Of a DNA stretch of 64,000 bases, positions 20,690 to 33,449 are shown piece by piece. Both the position numbers and the translations under genes were made by a program. Origin of the DNA: Trametopsis cervina (taxonomy: Eukaryota > Basidiomycota > Agaricomycetes > Polyporales > Irpicaceae); assembly GCA_022385755.1 (NCBI GenBank), contig MU278356.1, positions 666,589 to 730,588 of the forward strand, in the 5' to 3' direction. The notes under the pieces were generated by a model that saw nothing but the letters and a program-made list of their open reading frames with translations, made no database searches and was not told the DNA's origin. Numbering within the stretch: position 1 is the first letter of the stretch; each line of letters starts with the position of its first letter.

Positions 20690-22554
20690 ATGCCGCTGCA
20701 AGAACTTGTTTTGTGCGCGACGCAACCGTCTTCTTCTTCTTCCGGGCCTGGCACAATCAGCCTCCATGATATACAAACGGGAACGACGCTAGCTTCCTTC
20801 AAGCAGACGTCGGCCGCGTTACATTCCACAGCGGTCGTGAACACTAGCAATGGGCAAGGAGGGTTTATGCTAGCAGTGCAGTCAGACAAGGCAATAATGA
20901 ATGTATATCATTTTCAAAAGGTATGTCGTAACTGTTCTATCCCAATATGGCTGGCTACTCACCCGAATGTACTTTAGGATCAACTTGCACAAAAGATTGT
21001 GCTCCCAGAAAAAATATCTTGCATAGCAGTGGATCCGAAAGGGACATACTGTGCCGGAGGAACGTCGCAAGGGAGGATATACCTATGGGAGGCACGTACC
21101 CTCAACTGCAAGCACTGCCCCATATACTCATTCTTTTAACTTTGGTAGTAGGTAGCATCAGGCATCATGTACAATGCATGGGATGCACATTACCGCCAGA
21201 TTAAGGTCCTTCGCTTCACGCAGGACGGAGCAGCACTCCTCTCCGGAAGTGAAGACTCCGGCGTGGGTGTGTGGGCGATGAGCAAGTGAGTGTATACACC
21301 TTGGGCCATGTCAAAATGGAGCTAATATCGAACACAGGCTGCTTGATGATACGCTGCAGAATGACTTGCCAACACCGCATCTGCTGCTGTCAGACCATAC
21401 GCTTCCCATTACCGATATTGTTTGCGGGGTTGGACAATTTCCCAAATGTCGAGTCCTCACTTCGTCATTGGATCACTCAGTCAAAGTGAGTTCATGTAGG
21501 TATCGCATTGACGATGACTTCTAATCCGTATAACTCAGGCTTGGGACCTTTACACGGGCTCATTGTTGACAACTTTCCAATTCCCGAGACCGATATCGTG
21601 TCTGGCATGGGATGTCACAGAAAGAGTGTTTTTCGCCGGCTCTCCCGACGGTTCTATACACCAGGTGAACTTATTCAAGCAACGCGACGACAAATTGAAC
21701 GGAGTCCTCGAGGCGGTCGGCGGTGGAGGGGCTACCGACGTGATACGGATGACAGACGAAGAGCAACAGGCCACGAAACGACGATTGATATCCGTAGGGT
21801 ATGTTCCCCGACCCTGCGGTGAAAGCTCTCTCACTAACCTGGAGTTTGGCATCATAGACAACCAATAACAACTATCGCCATCTCCATGAGCTCATCATTG
21901 CTGTTGGTGGGGGCTGCCAGTGGGATCATCTACTGCTATGATATAGCATCGCATCAACTTCTGCGAAATATATCAACGCACAAGGGCTTTTCAATAACAC
22001 ACCTCATAACTATGCTTAAGCCGCCAGATCTGGTTGGTCATGTCAGTCTAAACTTGAGTGTTAGCAATGCTGCGGACTCCAGGGAAACAATCCCCGTCAG
22101 GCCAGTGGCGACCTTCCATCGCGTTCGAGATCCAAAGTCAAGAGAAGCGCATGAAGTAACAATGTTGTTGCCACCCTCGACTTCTGTAAGCAGCACACCA
22201 TATCATGCCTCCGAGCTGAGACTAACGTTAGCGAGGTAGAAAAAACCGGAGGCCTTTTTCTCGTATGATACGGAGGAGATGTTGAGGGATTATTCTGTGT
22301 TTGTGCAGGCTCCAAATTCAGGGGGACAAGTATCTGGTACATCTCTGCAAAGCCGTGTCATCGAACTCGAGACAGAGGTGCAGAAACTACGAGACCAGCT
22401 TGCCAAAGCGAAGGGGATCAACGATACGATGTGGGACACTGTCGTGCGCAAGGTAATACAAGAAGGGAAAGGGAAAGGAATGGACGGGGGTGACTTAGCT
22501 ATGGATGTTGACGAGAATGGGTCAAGCGGCAGAATTCGAGACCGTGGAAGGTAG
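20690..22554 (+). CDS. IPI3: WD40 protein Ipi3, Rix1 complex subunit
   Basis: Subunit of the Rix1-Ipi1-Ipi3 complex that acts in late 60S subunit maturation and also in replication licensing (WDR18 in animals). The start gives MPLQELVLCATQ, a typical first beta-propeller strand. WD-type blades follow across about eight exons: KISCIAVDPKGTYCAGGTSQGRIYLWE, KVLRFTQDGAALLSGSEDSGVGVWAM, HTLPITDIVCGVGQFPKCRV with SSLDHSVKAWDLYTG, and ISCLAWDVTERVFFAGSPDG. The C-terminal exon has a coiled coil (ELETEVQKLRDQLAKAKG) that matches the Ipi3 tail. The stop is at 22552-22554. It converges on the complex I gene, only 53 bp away. RPF1, 4 kb upstream, serves the same pathway. Confidence 0.88.
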
Positions 22555-22607
22555 CGTTTCCTCAGGGACAGGTGCGATTAAAACGAATATTCATTAGTGC
22601 GGTTATT

Positions 22608-23341
22608 CTATGAGTCGGATTCCTTCTTCTCAGAGTATTTTGACGCATCCGTGCCGTGGTAAGGATGGTTAACCAGGTTGAACCTGCATACGGTCAGCTC
22701 TCATGTCAGGAATGGCTGCGTGATAAAGCCACTTACATTGGGAATGCATCTGAAAGTAGCACGGAACAACAGTCACAGTCAGGTTAGGAGCATGTATGAT
22801 GATGGTTCAAACGTACGGAATTTCAACTGCGAAAAGACAGAGTTTCTGTATGCTGCACCCTGCACCCATTCCGGTTCGTTGGACGTGCCGTACAGAGGCA
22901 GACCCTTTCGTGCACGTTCACTCAGCTCCTGCATATCGAGCTCCTGTTCTCTCTTGTTCTCAGTCCATCCCCAGAAGCGAACTAAATCATGGTAAGAATG
23001 AACACAGCAGCCATTCTTGATCACGGGAACTCACGGCTCGATCGCTGATACGCAAGCAGGAACCCTCCAACAAAACCAAGTAATCCACCCCAGCGCAATG
23101 GACCCCTGAGCTTCAATTTAGATGGGTCGGCCATCTCTGAGACCACAACCTTTTGTTAGACTCCTAGCGCGAACGCCAATACACAATGATGCTCACCCCA
23201 AAGGTACAGTGTAGCCGGGAATGCGCCAGTCGCACCGGCCCATACTGCATAGTCTGACGGACGAAAGTAACGGACGACGCGACCGGCATAGGGGTCTGCA
23301 TCTATGAGAGGAAAACGGGTTTCGATGACTTTCTCCGGCAT
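22608..23341 (-). CDS. NADH-ubiquinone oxidoreductase 21-kDa subunit (complex I)
   Basis: Accessory subunit of mitochondrial complex I found in fungi. It starts at 23341 with MPEKVIETRFPLIDADPYAGRV, followed by the conserved VVRYFRPSDYAVWAGATGAFPATLYLWG block. A second exon encodes KLKLRGPLRWGGLLGFVGGFLLAYQRSS, which holds a probable membrane segment. The next exon is the C-terminal domain, VRFWGWTENKREQELDMQEL with GLPLYGTS. The end, FNLVNHPYHGTDASKYSEKKE, is typical of the family. There is no long cleavable presequence. The gene lies head to head with the nucleoporin candidate, 192 bp apart, and tail to tail with IPI3. Confidence 0.88.
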
Positions 23342-23533
23342 CGTTGTGTTGTCGACGTTCAGGACGAGCGGTACAAGCGCCGATCACTGGCCACCCGTGG
23401 CGCGCCTAAGTTCTCATTTAGGAAGGTCGGAGTTTAAACGTGTGCCGCATTGTGGTCTTGCCCTGTTGGCCATTATTTCGACTCTACCTCCTCCTTCTCC
23501 CCTCCTCCTTGTCGCCGCCGTTCTCTTGTCGCG
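23342..23533. promoter_or_regulatory. Divergent promoter, complex I subunit / nucleoporin
   Basis: A short region of 192 bp between divergent start codons with a CT-rich tract (about 23485-23525) next to the plus-strand start, typical of strong fungal promoters. No specific site is assigned. Confidence 0.45.
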
Positions 23534-26397
23534 ATGGTGGAGAGAACGAACACAATACGACGTGCTCAGCGCTCAGCTGCTGCGTCGCCATACAAACGAC
23601 CATCATCTAAACGCGCGAACGAGACGAAGAAGGTGGGCTTACATGTCAGATCGACCTATACATTGTTATTCACGTCTTACGAAGTCGGGCATATTTAGTG
23701 CTGTCTCCAATCTGATTTCATCCTTCTGGCGTAGGGACGTTGAGGAAACCGAAGATTCGGATTACGAAGAGGCTCTTGTCGTCGAGCCGAGTGCAGCCGC
23801 TGAAGCCCTCGTTGAGCGAGGCCTCGATGTGAGTGTTATGGCGCGTCGTTCATTCAATAAGAGTTGTGCTTACGTGTACTGGGATAGCTGCAGGTTGTCC
23901 CACCTGTCGTACCCGCCGGCAGCATATTCCAGGATCCACAACCCCCTCAGCCACTCGCACACTCTCCGCCACATACTGCTATTGTCTCGCCCCCCCGATC
24001 ACAAGCATCGCCCTCCTCTGACGACCGCATGAACAATATTGAAGTAGTGACCAACTTTTTGGCTGAGCATCGTGGACGACCTATGAATCCTGTAGAAGTT
24101 GAGGGTGTCATTTCACTGCTCAGGCAGGTAAAAGGTGCATCATTACAATTGTCGCTGAATGCCGGGACTCCTAACTAAGCTGACCACGTCAATCAGAGAA
24201 CGAACAAGAAAGGCCCGAACCCTTCCGTTTCTCTTCCACTCCTGCGCGTGATGCCACTCCCGCGTTAGCTGGACCCTCTAATGGCGCGAGAAAGCTATTA
24301 CCGAAGAATCCGAATGGTTCGTATGTTTGGCGAGGTGGAGGAAGTGCCAAGCCAAAGAACCGTTATTCGTCGCCTGGATTCACGTCGACCCGTGCAGCAC
24401 CTACCCGCATGAAATTATCCCCAGAGAAACCTAAACCGAAGACTGACGGTAAACGGAGGCGTATCGATTCCGAACCTGAAGCATCGTCGTCCTCTTCAAC
24501 TTCTGCCTCACCCGGGCGCCTGAATGGTACCGCCAACCACGCCAATGGGTTTACTTCCCCTCCGGAGGTCAACAAGGTGGTGAATTCTTCGACTGTCGCG
24601 GTTCCGGGTAGTACGCGGTCTCCATCTCCTGCCGGTCAACCTTCATCGAAGCTCAATGGAGCGGCCACTGCTCCCACGACAGGCCCTCGCATTCGAACCG
24701 CTGGTATGAAGCCTCCTACAGCACCCTCAGTGCCCTCGCCCCTAAGGCAGACATGGGGCCAAACAGATTCGCCATCTCCCCCCTCCTCTATAAATATAAA
24801 GCCCACGCGAGCGGCCAATATTCTATCTGAGCTTGTCAGAGAAACAGCCCCGCGGCCACCGTCTATCTTCTCTAACCCCTATGAAGCTGCGAGTCCTGTA
24901 CCAGTACCCGTGCGTCCCGTAAAGAAGTCATCTTTCAGGCGCCGAGCGGCACCAGGAACTTCGACTACTCCGACCACTGCTGTGGCTGCCACCACCACCA
25001 CCATCACCACTACAGCACCGCTAGCACGGACTGAAGGGCACAAACCTGAAGCAGAGCTAAGTCCGCAGAAAATTATCGAAGCAACCATTCCAAAGGTATG
25101 CCTACTCTTTGTTATTACTAGCTGTGTACTCACTATAGAATAGGGTGCGAAACGGTCGAGGCCCCCTCCAGATCTGAGCAAGCAGCATGAATCCGCTCAG
25201 TCGGGATCCGGTCCTAGGAGAAGTGCACGTCTCAAATCCCCTGAGCCACCAAGTCACAACGGCAGAGTGTCAGCTTTCAGATCCAACATCGCCTCCACTA
25301 CCATAGAGGAAGTTGCTGATGAGGAAGGCCCGTCGCCCAAGAAGGCGAAGACAAATGGTGTTGCTCGCCCTCTTCAGCCAGCCCTTGAGATCCCTGACCG
25401 CTCGTCGGTTACGGTTGAAGAGGTTAATGATGTAAACATGTCATCTACGCCTACCGAAGCAGCTTCCAAGGTTATTCTACCCTCGCAGGTCATTGAGCCA
25501 GAGCCAACACCCGAACCTGACTCCTCATCCCGTCTACAAATCCCATCATTCGCAAGCCCCTTCGGAGGGGTTATTCCTGGACCGAAAGCGAACGTTGGCA
25601 CAAAATACTCTGCTCCTGCAAAACCGTCGATGCTTCGTTATAGCATTCGGGCGGATGAAGAGGACAGTCCCAAAGTCGCTGCAAAGGAGCTTCCGCAAAG
25701 TCTCGGTATGGGTTTCCCCAGCTCCCGCCCGGGAACGACTGCCTCTTTCGAACCTAAGCCCTCTCAGAGCTCGGCTTCCCTTGCTGAGGTATCTTCCACC
25801 CGAACCCAGATCAGTCCCTTTGCTGCCATCCCGGAGCGGTCTCCGAAGACAACTGCTCAGATTAAGGAGGCTGTCATAGCTCTGCCCGTGTTTGAACTGC
25901 CCCAATACACCTTCGAATTTGGGTCGTCTTCAATGCCCGACTCTGGAACGACGGCGAAGAGCAAGGCGGCGGCTTTGGCTGTGCCTGGTCATTCTCTTCC
26001 CTCATATGACTTCTCTTCTTCGTCCTCTCTTGCCCCAGGGTCGAGCTCGACATCCTCGTCCAAGCCTACTACTGGCGGATTCGACTGGGCGGCTGCGGGC
26101 TTGAAAGTGCCGACCAAGCCTGCAGATACGTGGGATTGTGCGGACTGCGGATTAAGCAACCCATCCACAGCGTTGACTAAATGCCAAGTTTGCGAAGCAC
26201 CGAAACCCGGCGCATCTAAGGTCTCGTCCGCACAAGCCAGCGCACCTATACCGCCCGCGGCGCCCGTCGGCGGATTCAACTGGGCTGCCGCAGGTATGAA
26301 GCCACCATCGGCCGCTGCTGGTTGGAAATGTTCGACGTGCATGCTCGACAATCCGGATAGTGTAAATAAATGTACCGTCTGTGAAACTCCTCGTTGA
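23534..26397 (+). CDS. RanBP2-type zinc-finger protein, nuclear-basket nucleoporin candidate
   Basis: Probably a nuclear pore basket protein of the Nup1/Nup153 type. The start at 23534 gives a basic N-terminus (RRAQRSAAASPYKRPSSKRA). This is followed across an intron by a short amphipathic stretch, IFSAVSNLISSFWRRD, like the membrane-binding helices of Nup1, Nup60 and Nup153. A long disordered region rich in Ser/Pro/Thr has basic clusters (KRRRIDSE, KKAKTNG) and a single FEFG. Near the C-terminus are two RanBP2-type zinc fingers, WDCADCGLSNPSTALTKCQVC and WKCSTCMLDNPDSVNKCTVC. Each is preceded by a repeat GGF(D/N)WAAAG(L/M)K. Five or more exons were joined, including a donor near 24132 that fixes the frame. 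The zinc fingers are certain; the nucleoporin identity is inference from architecture. Confidence 0.68.
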
Positions 26398-26597
26398 TGT
26401 CGATATCGTTTGCTCTCCTCGTTCTGTGCTGTCTGCGCGAACAGTTTCTCATACTCCTGGCTCCACATTTAACTGGTAGTTTTCAATCAATATTGGCGCC
26501 GCTTTCGTTGTTCTCTCAACACGTTGTATCGCGATATTCCGCAATGAGTCATTTTCGGTACGCAAGGGATTTTCTACCATTCCACATATCGACTTGT

Positions 26598-29500
26598 TTA
26601 AAGGAACCCTATACTCCTCCAATAGGAGAGCCACTTTAGGACTTCGCCATCGCTCAACGGCGGCAACTCTGCCAGCGTGCGAGATATCGTTTGCGCTTTC
26701 GTCACATCCATCATCTTGATATAAAATGCCTGACTGTCGTTGGACTTTTTCTCACCCTTAGGGACGAAGAAGTCGAGTAGTTTCAAGGCTGGATTATCGT
26801 CAAGAGTTGCGACTGCAGAGGATGCATCCAAGCCTTCTCCACTTTGCTTCAAGGAAGAGATCCAATCCTGCAGTGGAACCATGGGTATGCCAAGCTCCTG
26901 GGAAATGGGTTTCATAATGGTCGTCCATGGTACGGGATGAGGGTGCGTCAAATGCAGGAATTGCACATCAGAGTTGCGCATATCGATGACGGATTTGGCT
27001 GCAGCATCCGACGGGAGTAACGCAATATTCTGGATGGAGAATGTCAAAATGGATGCTTGGACAGATGAAGATGACATGTACTCACACCATCCACAAGCGG
27101 AAGAGCGTTGAGCTTGACACTGGATTTGATCAGCGAAGGAAACCATTCAAGCCGACTCCATGCTCCTGAGGCCCCTCCGCTGATCTGACCCACGCGAACA
27201 CTGACAGAACGTAAGGAGGTTATCTCTGAAGCTGCTGCAAGCAGAGTTTCCGAAATCCACTTTGACTCTGCATAGCCTGACCCCTCGGCGATCGATGGCG
27301 AGACAGCTGTCTGGTTCCAAGCCACTAACATCTATTTTGCATGAGATAGGCATAGGTTGGCGATGAATGAGGGTAAGATATACGTACTGCGTAGTACGCC
27401 GACTGAGCTCACAAAGAGAAAGCGGGCTGGAGTCTGGTGGGGCGAAGCCAGAGCTAAGTCTATGAGCCGCCGGGTTGATCCAACATTCGGCTCGAAGGAA
27501 GGAAGTGCCATGTTGAAGTTCACCGGCCAGGCTGGAGGTACAATGAGACCGGTGAGATAAGATAACCTTCTCTGAAGCCTCACCATTGTGAATAATGTGA
27601 GTTACCGACCGTCGGATCTGTGGTTTTATTGGCCTTAGTTGACAATCAGTGACCATGGTCGAGTACTTGCCTGTTCCCACGTTTCGGAGGGTAGACCCAA
27701 ATACTCTTGATCCGTGGCAGCCTCCAAGAGAGTCACCTTCGGGGATTGCAGTGTATCCGTATCCAAGCCGCGATCCTTCATCACCTGCCAGTGGCGGTCA
27801 ATGAGTGATTTGACCCCCTTGCGATTTAACGCATAGACATGGCCGATCTCTGGTGAGTTGACCAGTTCGACGAGCAGAGTGGCTCCGAGCGCGCCTGTGG
27901 TACCAGTGAGGACGACGACATCCCTGTCAGAGGCTTTGATGCCCTGTTGTGGTGTATGCGTAGGGAAGTCGGTGCTGTACTTGTCCACCATGCGGTTCAT
28001 TTCGGATATGGAACGTTGAGCGTCGGACGGTGCGGAGGCCTCAGTTGACACGTTATTCGCCTGACCGGCTACAAACGCAGACAGATCCTCGATGGTTGGG
28101 TGCTGGTATACAAAGTTGTGTGCAATACCTCTTGTCTTGACTTCGGCTTGACGTAGAGCATGGAGAATTGAGTTCCGTATCCAAGTGACCTGGAGACTTG
28201 TGATAGTGGAAGACATGAGTGGGTTTTGCACCAGAACATGGCGGATACATACCTATCACAGCCTACCAGAAAGAAATCCTCGCTATCTTTGATTTGAGGC
28301 GCGACTACCTTCTGAATAATCGTGCGGATGAACGCAGTTACGGACGGCAAGTCCCAAGACGTCGGAAAACCTTCTCCTGCTGTCGTAGTTTCTTCGACTT
28401 CTACATATAAACTATTTATTTCTTCCTCGTACTCGTTGATTATGGCGTGTCGGCGCGGGGTGCTCTTAGCGGTGTATGTGAAGGGCTTATCAGGAGATGC
28501 TACCATGATCATCTGCATACCAACATGAGCATTCTCAGCAGAAATTGGTTAAACACAGCGTACCTCTTTGAAGATACGCGAGTGCTGTGGGGCAATGTCG
28601 TTTGCCTTTTCCACTGTCGGCCTGTGCAAGCTCAGGGTTGGCCCATCAGTGTGTTCGACAGGTTCTCCACTTACCAAATCGCATTTCGAAATTCCGCTAG
28701 CTTCTCCTTATCCACGGGATCGAACTCGTAGCCAGGACTTGGGGCAATGAGTACTCCTGTATTAAAACGTCCTCGCCCAAACATAAGTGCAGCATAAACG
28801 CGTGGATCGCGGTTCAACAGTGCCTCTGTATAAATGTATGAGCACTGGTCAGGCAACTTGGGTGAATCATGATATTTTCTCACCAATTGGTCCAGGGTTC
28901 GTCTGTGGTGCCAGAGATGGATAATCACTGTTCTAACGTTGGAAACCCCATTGACATACCTTTTCGCCGTTGTTATGCACGATTTGATCGTCAGCGCGGC
29001 CCTTCACTCTCCAAAGTCCGCGCTTTGTTGGGTGGGGCACCACGAGATCATTAGTGGCGTACGCGTCACGACCGTCAATCTTCGTGTTGGCCACACATGG
29101 ATTTAAGCAATTATCATGCTGTATAAACATAGCGCCATATTAGTGGATCTTAGCGGACGATGCAAGGAGATAAAATACTTACCATAAACACAAGCTCAAA
29201 TGAGCCATTCCCCTGTGGTATCCAGTGCAGCGTAAAGAGAGACGAAAAATTGCAATGTTGCCAGTCATGCACTCCAAGAGGGTCCTCTATCATCATCGTC
29301 GTGGTCAATATCTGCACCTGTGCGTCGTAGAATGAACTTGTAGATTCTTACTCGGTAACACCACGGTATTGAGACCCGTCTCCGTACTATATGTGAAAAT
29401 TCGCCCATGAAAGTCCTGTGAGTGCATGGGGACTGAGTGCAGTTACTCACCTTCCGTAGAGGTTGAAGAGAGCGACACCTTGCCGGGCTAGATCATCGCC

Positions 29501-30844
29501 TGCCGTTTCAGACAAAGGTCCGCCACCATACAACTACGTAAATCAGTCGCGTGTTATTACGAGTGATTATCCGAAAATATACTCACGACGCCCTCCAAGC
29601 TTTTCAAGTTCTCGACGTCTGCAGGATTGGCCGCCCATGCCTGTTATTTCGTTAACTACAAGCCACATCGGGATAACGATACACAAACTTCGATCATTAT
29701 CGGTACACTGATCACATAATCACTTTCTGTAGCAACCAGGCCTTGCATCAGCGATCGAGGAGTTGGTACAATAGCGGGCTCTTGCGGCGGGTACACCGTC
29801 AATATGCATCCAACAGTCACCTGTGTTCTGGCATAATCAGAGAGCATAAGAACCTGAGAACTCCAAGCATTCTCTCACCGTCCAATTCATCGCCACAACG
29901 CCTAACCCGTGATACATGGGAAGAGCGTGGCATGCAATACGCTTCCCGGTGAGGTTACGCTCACCGAAATCTAAAAACGAATTTCAATCGGCCTGAATGT
30001 ACAAATGAACTCAACTCTTACAAGGCGTCAGAACAAGTAACAAAGACCGCTTGAGAGTGCTCATCCTTGTCTTCGGAAAAGCAGTTGACCCTGCGAAGGA
30101 TTGTTTAGCAGGCCCATCCTCCTGGTTGACACCATGATCGTACCAGAAGAATGCAGGATCACACATGCGTCATCCCACCGAGCTTTCACTGGGGGAAGCC
30201 ATTCAAATGACTCGCTGGAATCCTGAGAGTACATCGTTGACATTGATGGCACCGTGGATGATAGAGGAACCGAAGTCCCAGCAGCTTTCAGGACATCCAG
30301 CGCTGTACTGGCAAGGTTTTGTGTAGCCAGTTCTGAGCCGACAAACAGGTAGAATGGAGAAACCTCGTTGATCAGATGGGCGATTGCGGCAGGAGAGTTG
30401 CGAGGAGATATCAGAAAGCAGACACAGTCCGCTCGGATTATAGCGCTATATAGGGTATAGTAGCTGATTGTGTCTAGCAGCGTAACAGTCAATCGATGAG
30501 CTTAGTTGATTTAGAAACGACGATGTGTACTGACTGCTAGCAGCGAGAACCGCGATGACTGGGCGGCCTTCCTGGTTATATTGCTGCACAATGTTGCGTA
30601 CGATGTGCCCGGTGCGGTGAATAGCCCGCGTAACCTCGGCCCATTTGATGGTAGTAATATGCCCGTCATCGTTGGCGTATATAAATACCGGATGCTCTGG
30701 AGAATGTATATAGTGCCAGTCTTGCATATCTGAGACACACAGTGAGCCATCGAGAGGAGGTGTAGCAAAAGTGCCATGTCCCGAGATTTGACTTTCGGCA
30801 ATGGGTGGAAGATTGAGTGCTGGCCGAGTCGTCGACATTAGCAT
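26598..30844 (-). CDS. NRPS-like adenylate-forming reductase (A-PCP-R)
   Basis: Three-domain enzyme that activates a carboxylic acid as an adenylate, loads it on a carrier protein and releases it by NADPH reduction as an aldehyde or alcohol. The adenylation domain (30844 to about 28520) has HSSGSTAFPK (core A3, across an intron near 30150), NLYGSTETGLNTV (A5) and GLWRVKGRADDQIVHNNGEK (A8/A10 region). The carrier domain has the phosphopantetheine site GCDSLQ, its serine codon split by an intron near 28210-28260. The reductase domain has the nucleotide motif LTGTTGALGATLL, FLFVSSVGV and the catalytic GYAESKWISE, ending at 26598. There is no condensation domain. No frameshift was seen in about 13 exons, roughly 1,100 residues. 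The substrate cannot be read from the sequence. Alternative start at 30838. It is not lysine-pathway Lys2 by its overall motifs, but this needs a tree. Confidence 0.9.
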
Positions 30845-31978
30845 GCTCTAGCACGGTTGCAAAAACGATGGCAGGAGTGCAGACTGAACAGCACGATAAG
30901 CAAGCTATATAGATGGAGCGTGTGAGTAGACAACCAGCGCCGTCATCCATCACGCCAGGACCGATGTGAGTCCATGGTGAAAGGCTTGCCAATACAGACC
31001 AGGGTCCATTGAAACTCCCACCTGCATATATTACCCCAGAGTCTTCAGCTCCTTTCAGGTCTATGTTGAGTTCTTGTGCCTCTTCAAGGATGGGGGACTG
31101 GCGAATGCCCCATATATTGATCGTATCTATTTTCTTGATAGCGTTTGAAGGGTAAGCTTATCTGCAGCAAACCGGCCCTTTACTGGTACGTAGAGGACAT
31201 CCCTCCAGTGCGTGTGTGCTTCCATGACATGACGGCAATGCAGCCACCTTCATAGCACATTACCTGGACGGCGGCAGTTGACAATTCAGTGCGGGGAGCC
31301 GAGTATGTCTACGCACGGTAAGTCGCGTGCCCGTTCAACCCATGACATAATTCCACCTTTGTAGGAAACCGATGTGAAGTATGACCTTGGTTATATGATC
31401 GTATGCCAGTTTTGCGGGGGTTGTCGTAGAAGGTTCCCATACCATACGTTCAGCTGACACTTTTTTGGGTAACGCCGTCGTATGTATGTCGCGTGCATGT
31501 CTGTCTTGAGAGAGCAAAATACCAGAACGAACTTGGATTGCGGGAATTGCTGGTAACTGCCAACATCAACACGCAAAACTTGGGGATGTTGCGTAACATG
31601 GTCATGGGCGCTTATGCTCACGTGCCCTTTCAGTTCGGTGAAAGAGCCCATCTTCAAGAAGTCGATGACCGGAATGGGAGAAACCCTAGGTGGATAACCG
31701 CAGGATTGTTGAGATTATGCTATCCAAAAAAATGAAAGTTGCGCTGGAGCGTACAGTGATACCGTACACCACAACGTTGTGATTACTAGTCGCTGTCATT
31801 AATCCTAGGAAGTAAGAAATTGCCTTATTTAGCACTGTCCGATCGCATCAATCTGAGATTGCCCATGTCCAAAGCGCCGCCACCGTTAGCAGCCCATTTC
31901 TTGTGCAGCGGTCGCGTTGTACGTCGTTGGTGACTATTTAACTCTGCGCAACTAGACACACAGTTGCATGTTTTCATA
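30845..31978. promoter_or_regulatory. Long divergent intergenic region, NRPS-like / CDK7
   Basis: About 1.1 kb between divergent start codons, the longest non-coding stretch of the window. I found no exon of either gene, no RNA gene and no transposon. A perfect 12-bp palindrome, CACAACGTTGTG, lies at 31770-31781, and a CACGTG at 31619-31624. The length suits a regulated secondary-metabolism gene more than a housekeeping one, but that is inference. Confidence 0.45.
30905..30912 (-). promoter_or_regulatory. Possible TATA element of the NRPS-like gene
   Basis: CTATATAG lies about 61 bp upstream of the start codon, a reasonable distance for a fungal TATA box. It is self-complementary, so orientation is not defined. 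Position and motif only. Confidence 0.35.
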
Positions 31979-33449
31979 ATGGACGCCGTCGAGAAAGCCA
32001 ACACGGAAAGGCAGAAGAGATGGTATGCAACCTCATAGCACCTGTGCGCACACCCTAATCATGTCCCACCCTGTGCAGGGCTAAAGACCAGAAGATTGGT
32101 GAAGGTACTTATGCCGTGGTCTACAGAGGTAAATGTAATGGTGTGAACCTATGATGCACATACTGAAAGTGAGCAGGGAGGGAAGTAGCAACCGGGCGAA
32201 AGGTCGCTATAAAGAAGATTAAAGTTGGCCAATTCAAGGACGGTCTGGACATGTCCGCTATCCGTGAAGTGAAGTACTTGCGGGAGCTGAAACACCAAAA
32301 TGTTATTGAGGTCAGTGCCCAACAAAGTCGGAGTAGCTTCACGGCTCATCGTTCACAGCTTTTGGACGTGTTCTCGTCTAAGACCAACCTGAATTTGGTG
32401 CTCGAATTCTTGGACACCGACCTCGAACTGGTCATCCGAGATCGTTCGCTCGTGTTCTTGCCAGCAGACATAAAAGCATGGATAGCAATGACCTTCCGCG
32501 GCTTGGAGTTTTGCCACCGAAACTGGATCCTTCATAGAGTCATTCGCTGTCCATTGTTCCATATCATGCCCCTACTGACATAGTTCACAGGATTTAAAGC
32601 CCAACAACTTGCTCATTTCCGCAAATGGCCAACTCAAACTTGCAGATTTTGGTCTAGCACGGGACTTTGCTGATCCCGGATACAAAATGACGTGTCAAGT
32701 CATTACTAGGTAAGACCATTGCCTATTTGTCTTTCACCGCCAGCATAAGTGGCTGACTGACATGTAGGTGGTATCGTCCGCCCGAGCTCCTATTCGGCGC
32801 TCGCTATTACAGCACTGCAGTGGACATCTGGTCTGTTGGCTGTATCTTCGCCGAACTTATGCTGCGCACGCCATACTTGCCAGGCGAGAGCGACCTCGAC
32901 CAAGTGAAGACAACCTTCCGAGCTCTGGGAACTCCAACAGAAGATGATTGGCCAGTACGTGCGAATGAAATAGTTCGTTTCATTTACCACTCACGCACGT
33001 TTTCAAAAGGGTCACACGAAGCTTCCGGACTACGTCGCCGTCGGCCAGTTCCAAAAGACACCGCTTCGAGACCTGTTCACTGCCGCTACACCCGAGTGCC
33101 TAAACCTTCTCGGTAGCTGTTTGGTATACGACCCTCGCAAGCGTATCAGTGCCAAAGACGTGAGTTTCCGTGAAGAATGTACTATGCATATTAACGCAGC
33201 ATTGCTTCGACGCAGGCGCTGCATCATCCATACTTCTCTGCACTTCCCTACCCCACGCATCCAACCAAACTGCCCAAACCAGCGAAGAAGGACACGGGCC
33301 CCCTAGAGGAAGTGGACGGAAATGTAGACTTCGACGGAATGGGACCGGGTGTAAAGGCTAACCCGCCCAACAAGCTGAAGCGGAAACTGTCTCAGGAGTC
33401 CGAGTTCAACAGCCGTGCTATTGCGAGACGGCTGGATTTCACAGCGTGA
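31979..33449 (+). CDS. KIN28: Cyclin-dependent kinase 7 (TFIIH / CDK-activating kinase)
   Basis: Catalytic subunit of the TFIIH kinase that phosphorylates the RNA polymerase II C-terminal domain, and possibly CDKs. It starts at 31979 with [15 protein letters not shown] and the glycine loop [12 protein letters not shown]. The [29 protein letters not shown] block follows, with the helix-C motif replacing PSTAIRE as is usual for CDK7. Catalytic loop [10 protein letters not shown] and [15 protein letters not shown] are present. The T-loop threonine in [19 protein letters not shown] is in place. The [28 protein letters not shown] block is the CDK7/Kin28 form. The C-terminal tail has a basic RKLSQES stretch. 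Seven or eight exons join, with the stop at 33447-33449. Cdk7 versus the yeast Kin28 split is by orthology only. Confidence 0.93.

Noticed and set aside
30845..31978. Search for further biosynthetic genes next to the NRPS-like enzyme
   Set aside because: Neighbours are a nucleoporin candidate and CDK7; the intergenic region has no exon, so no cluster is claimed.
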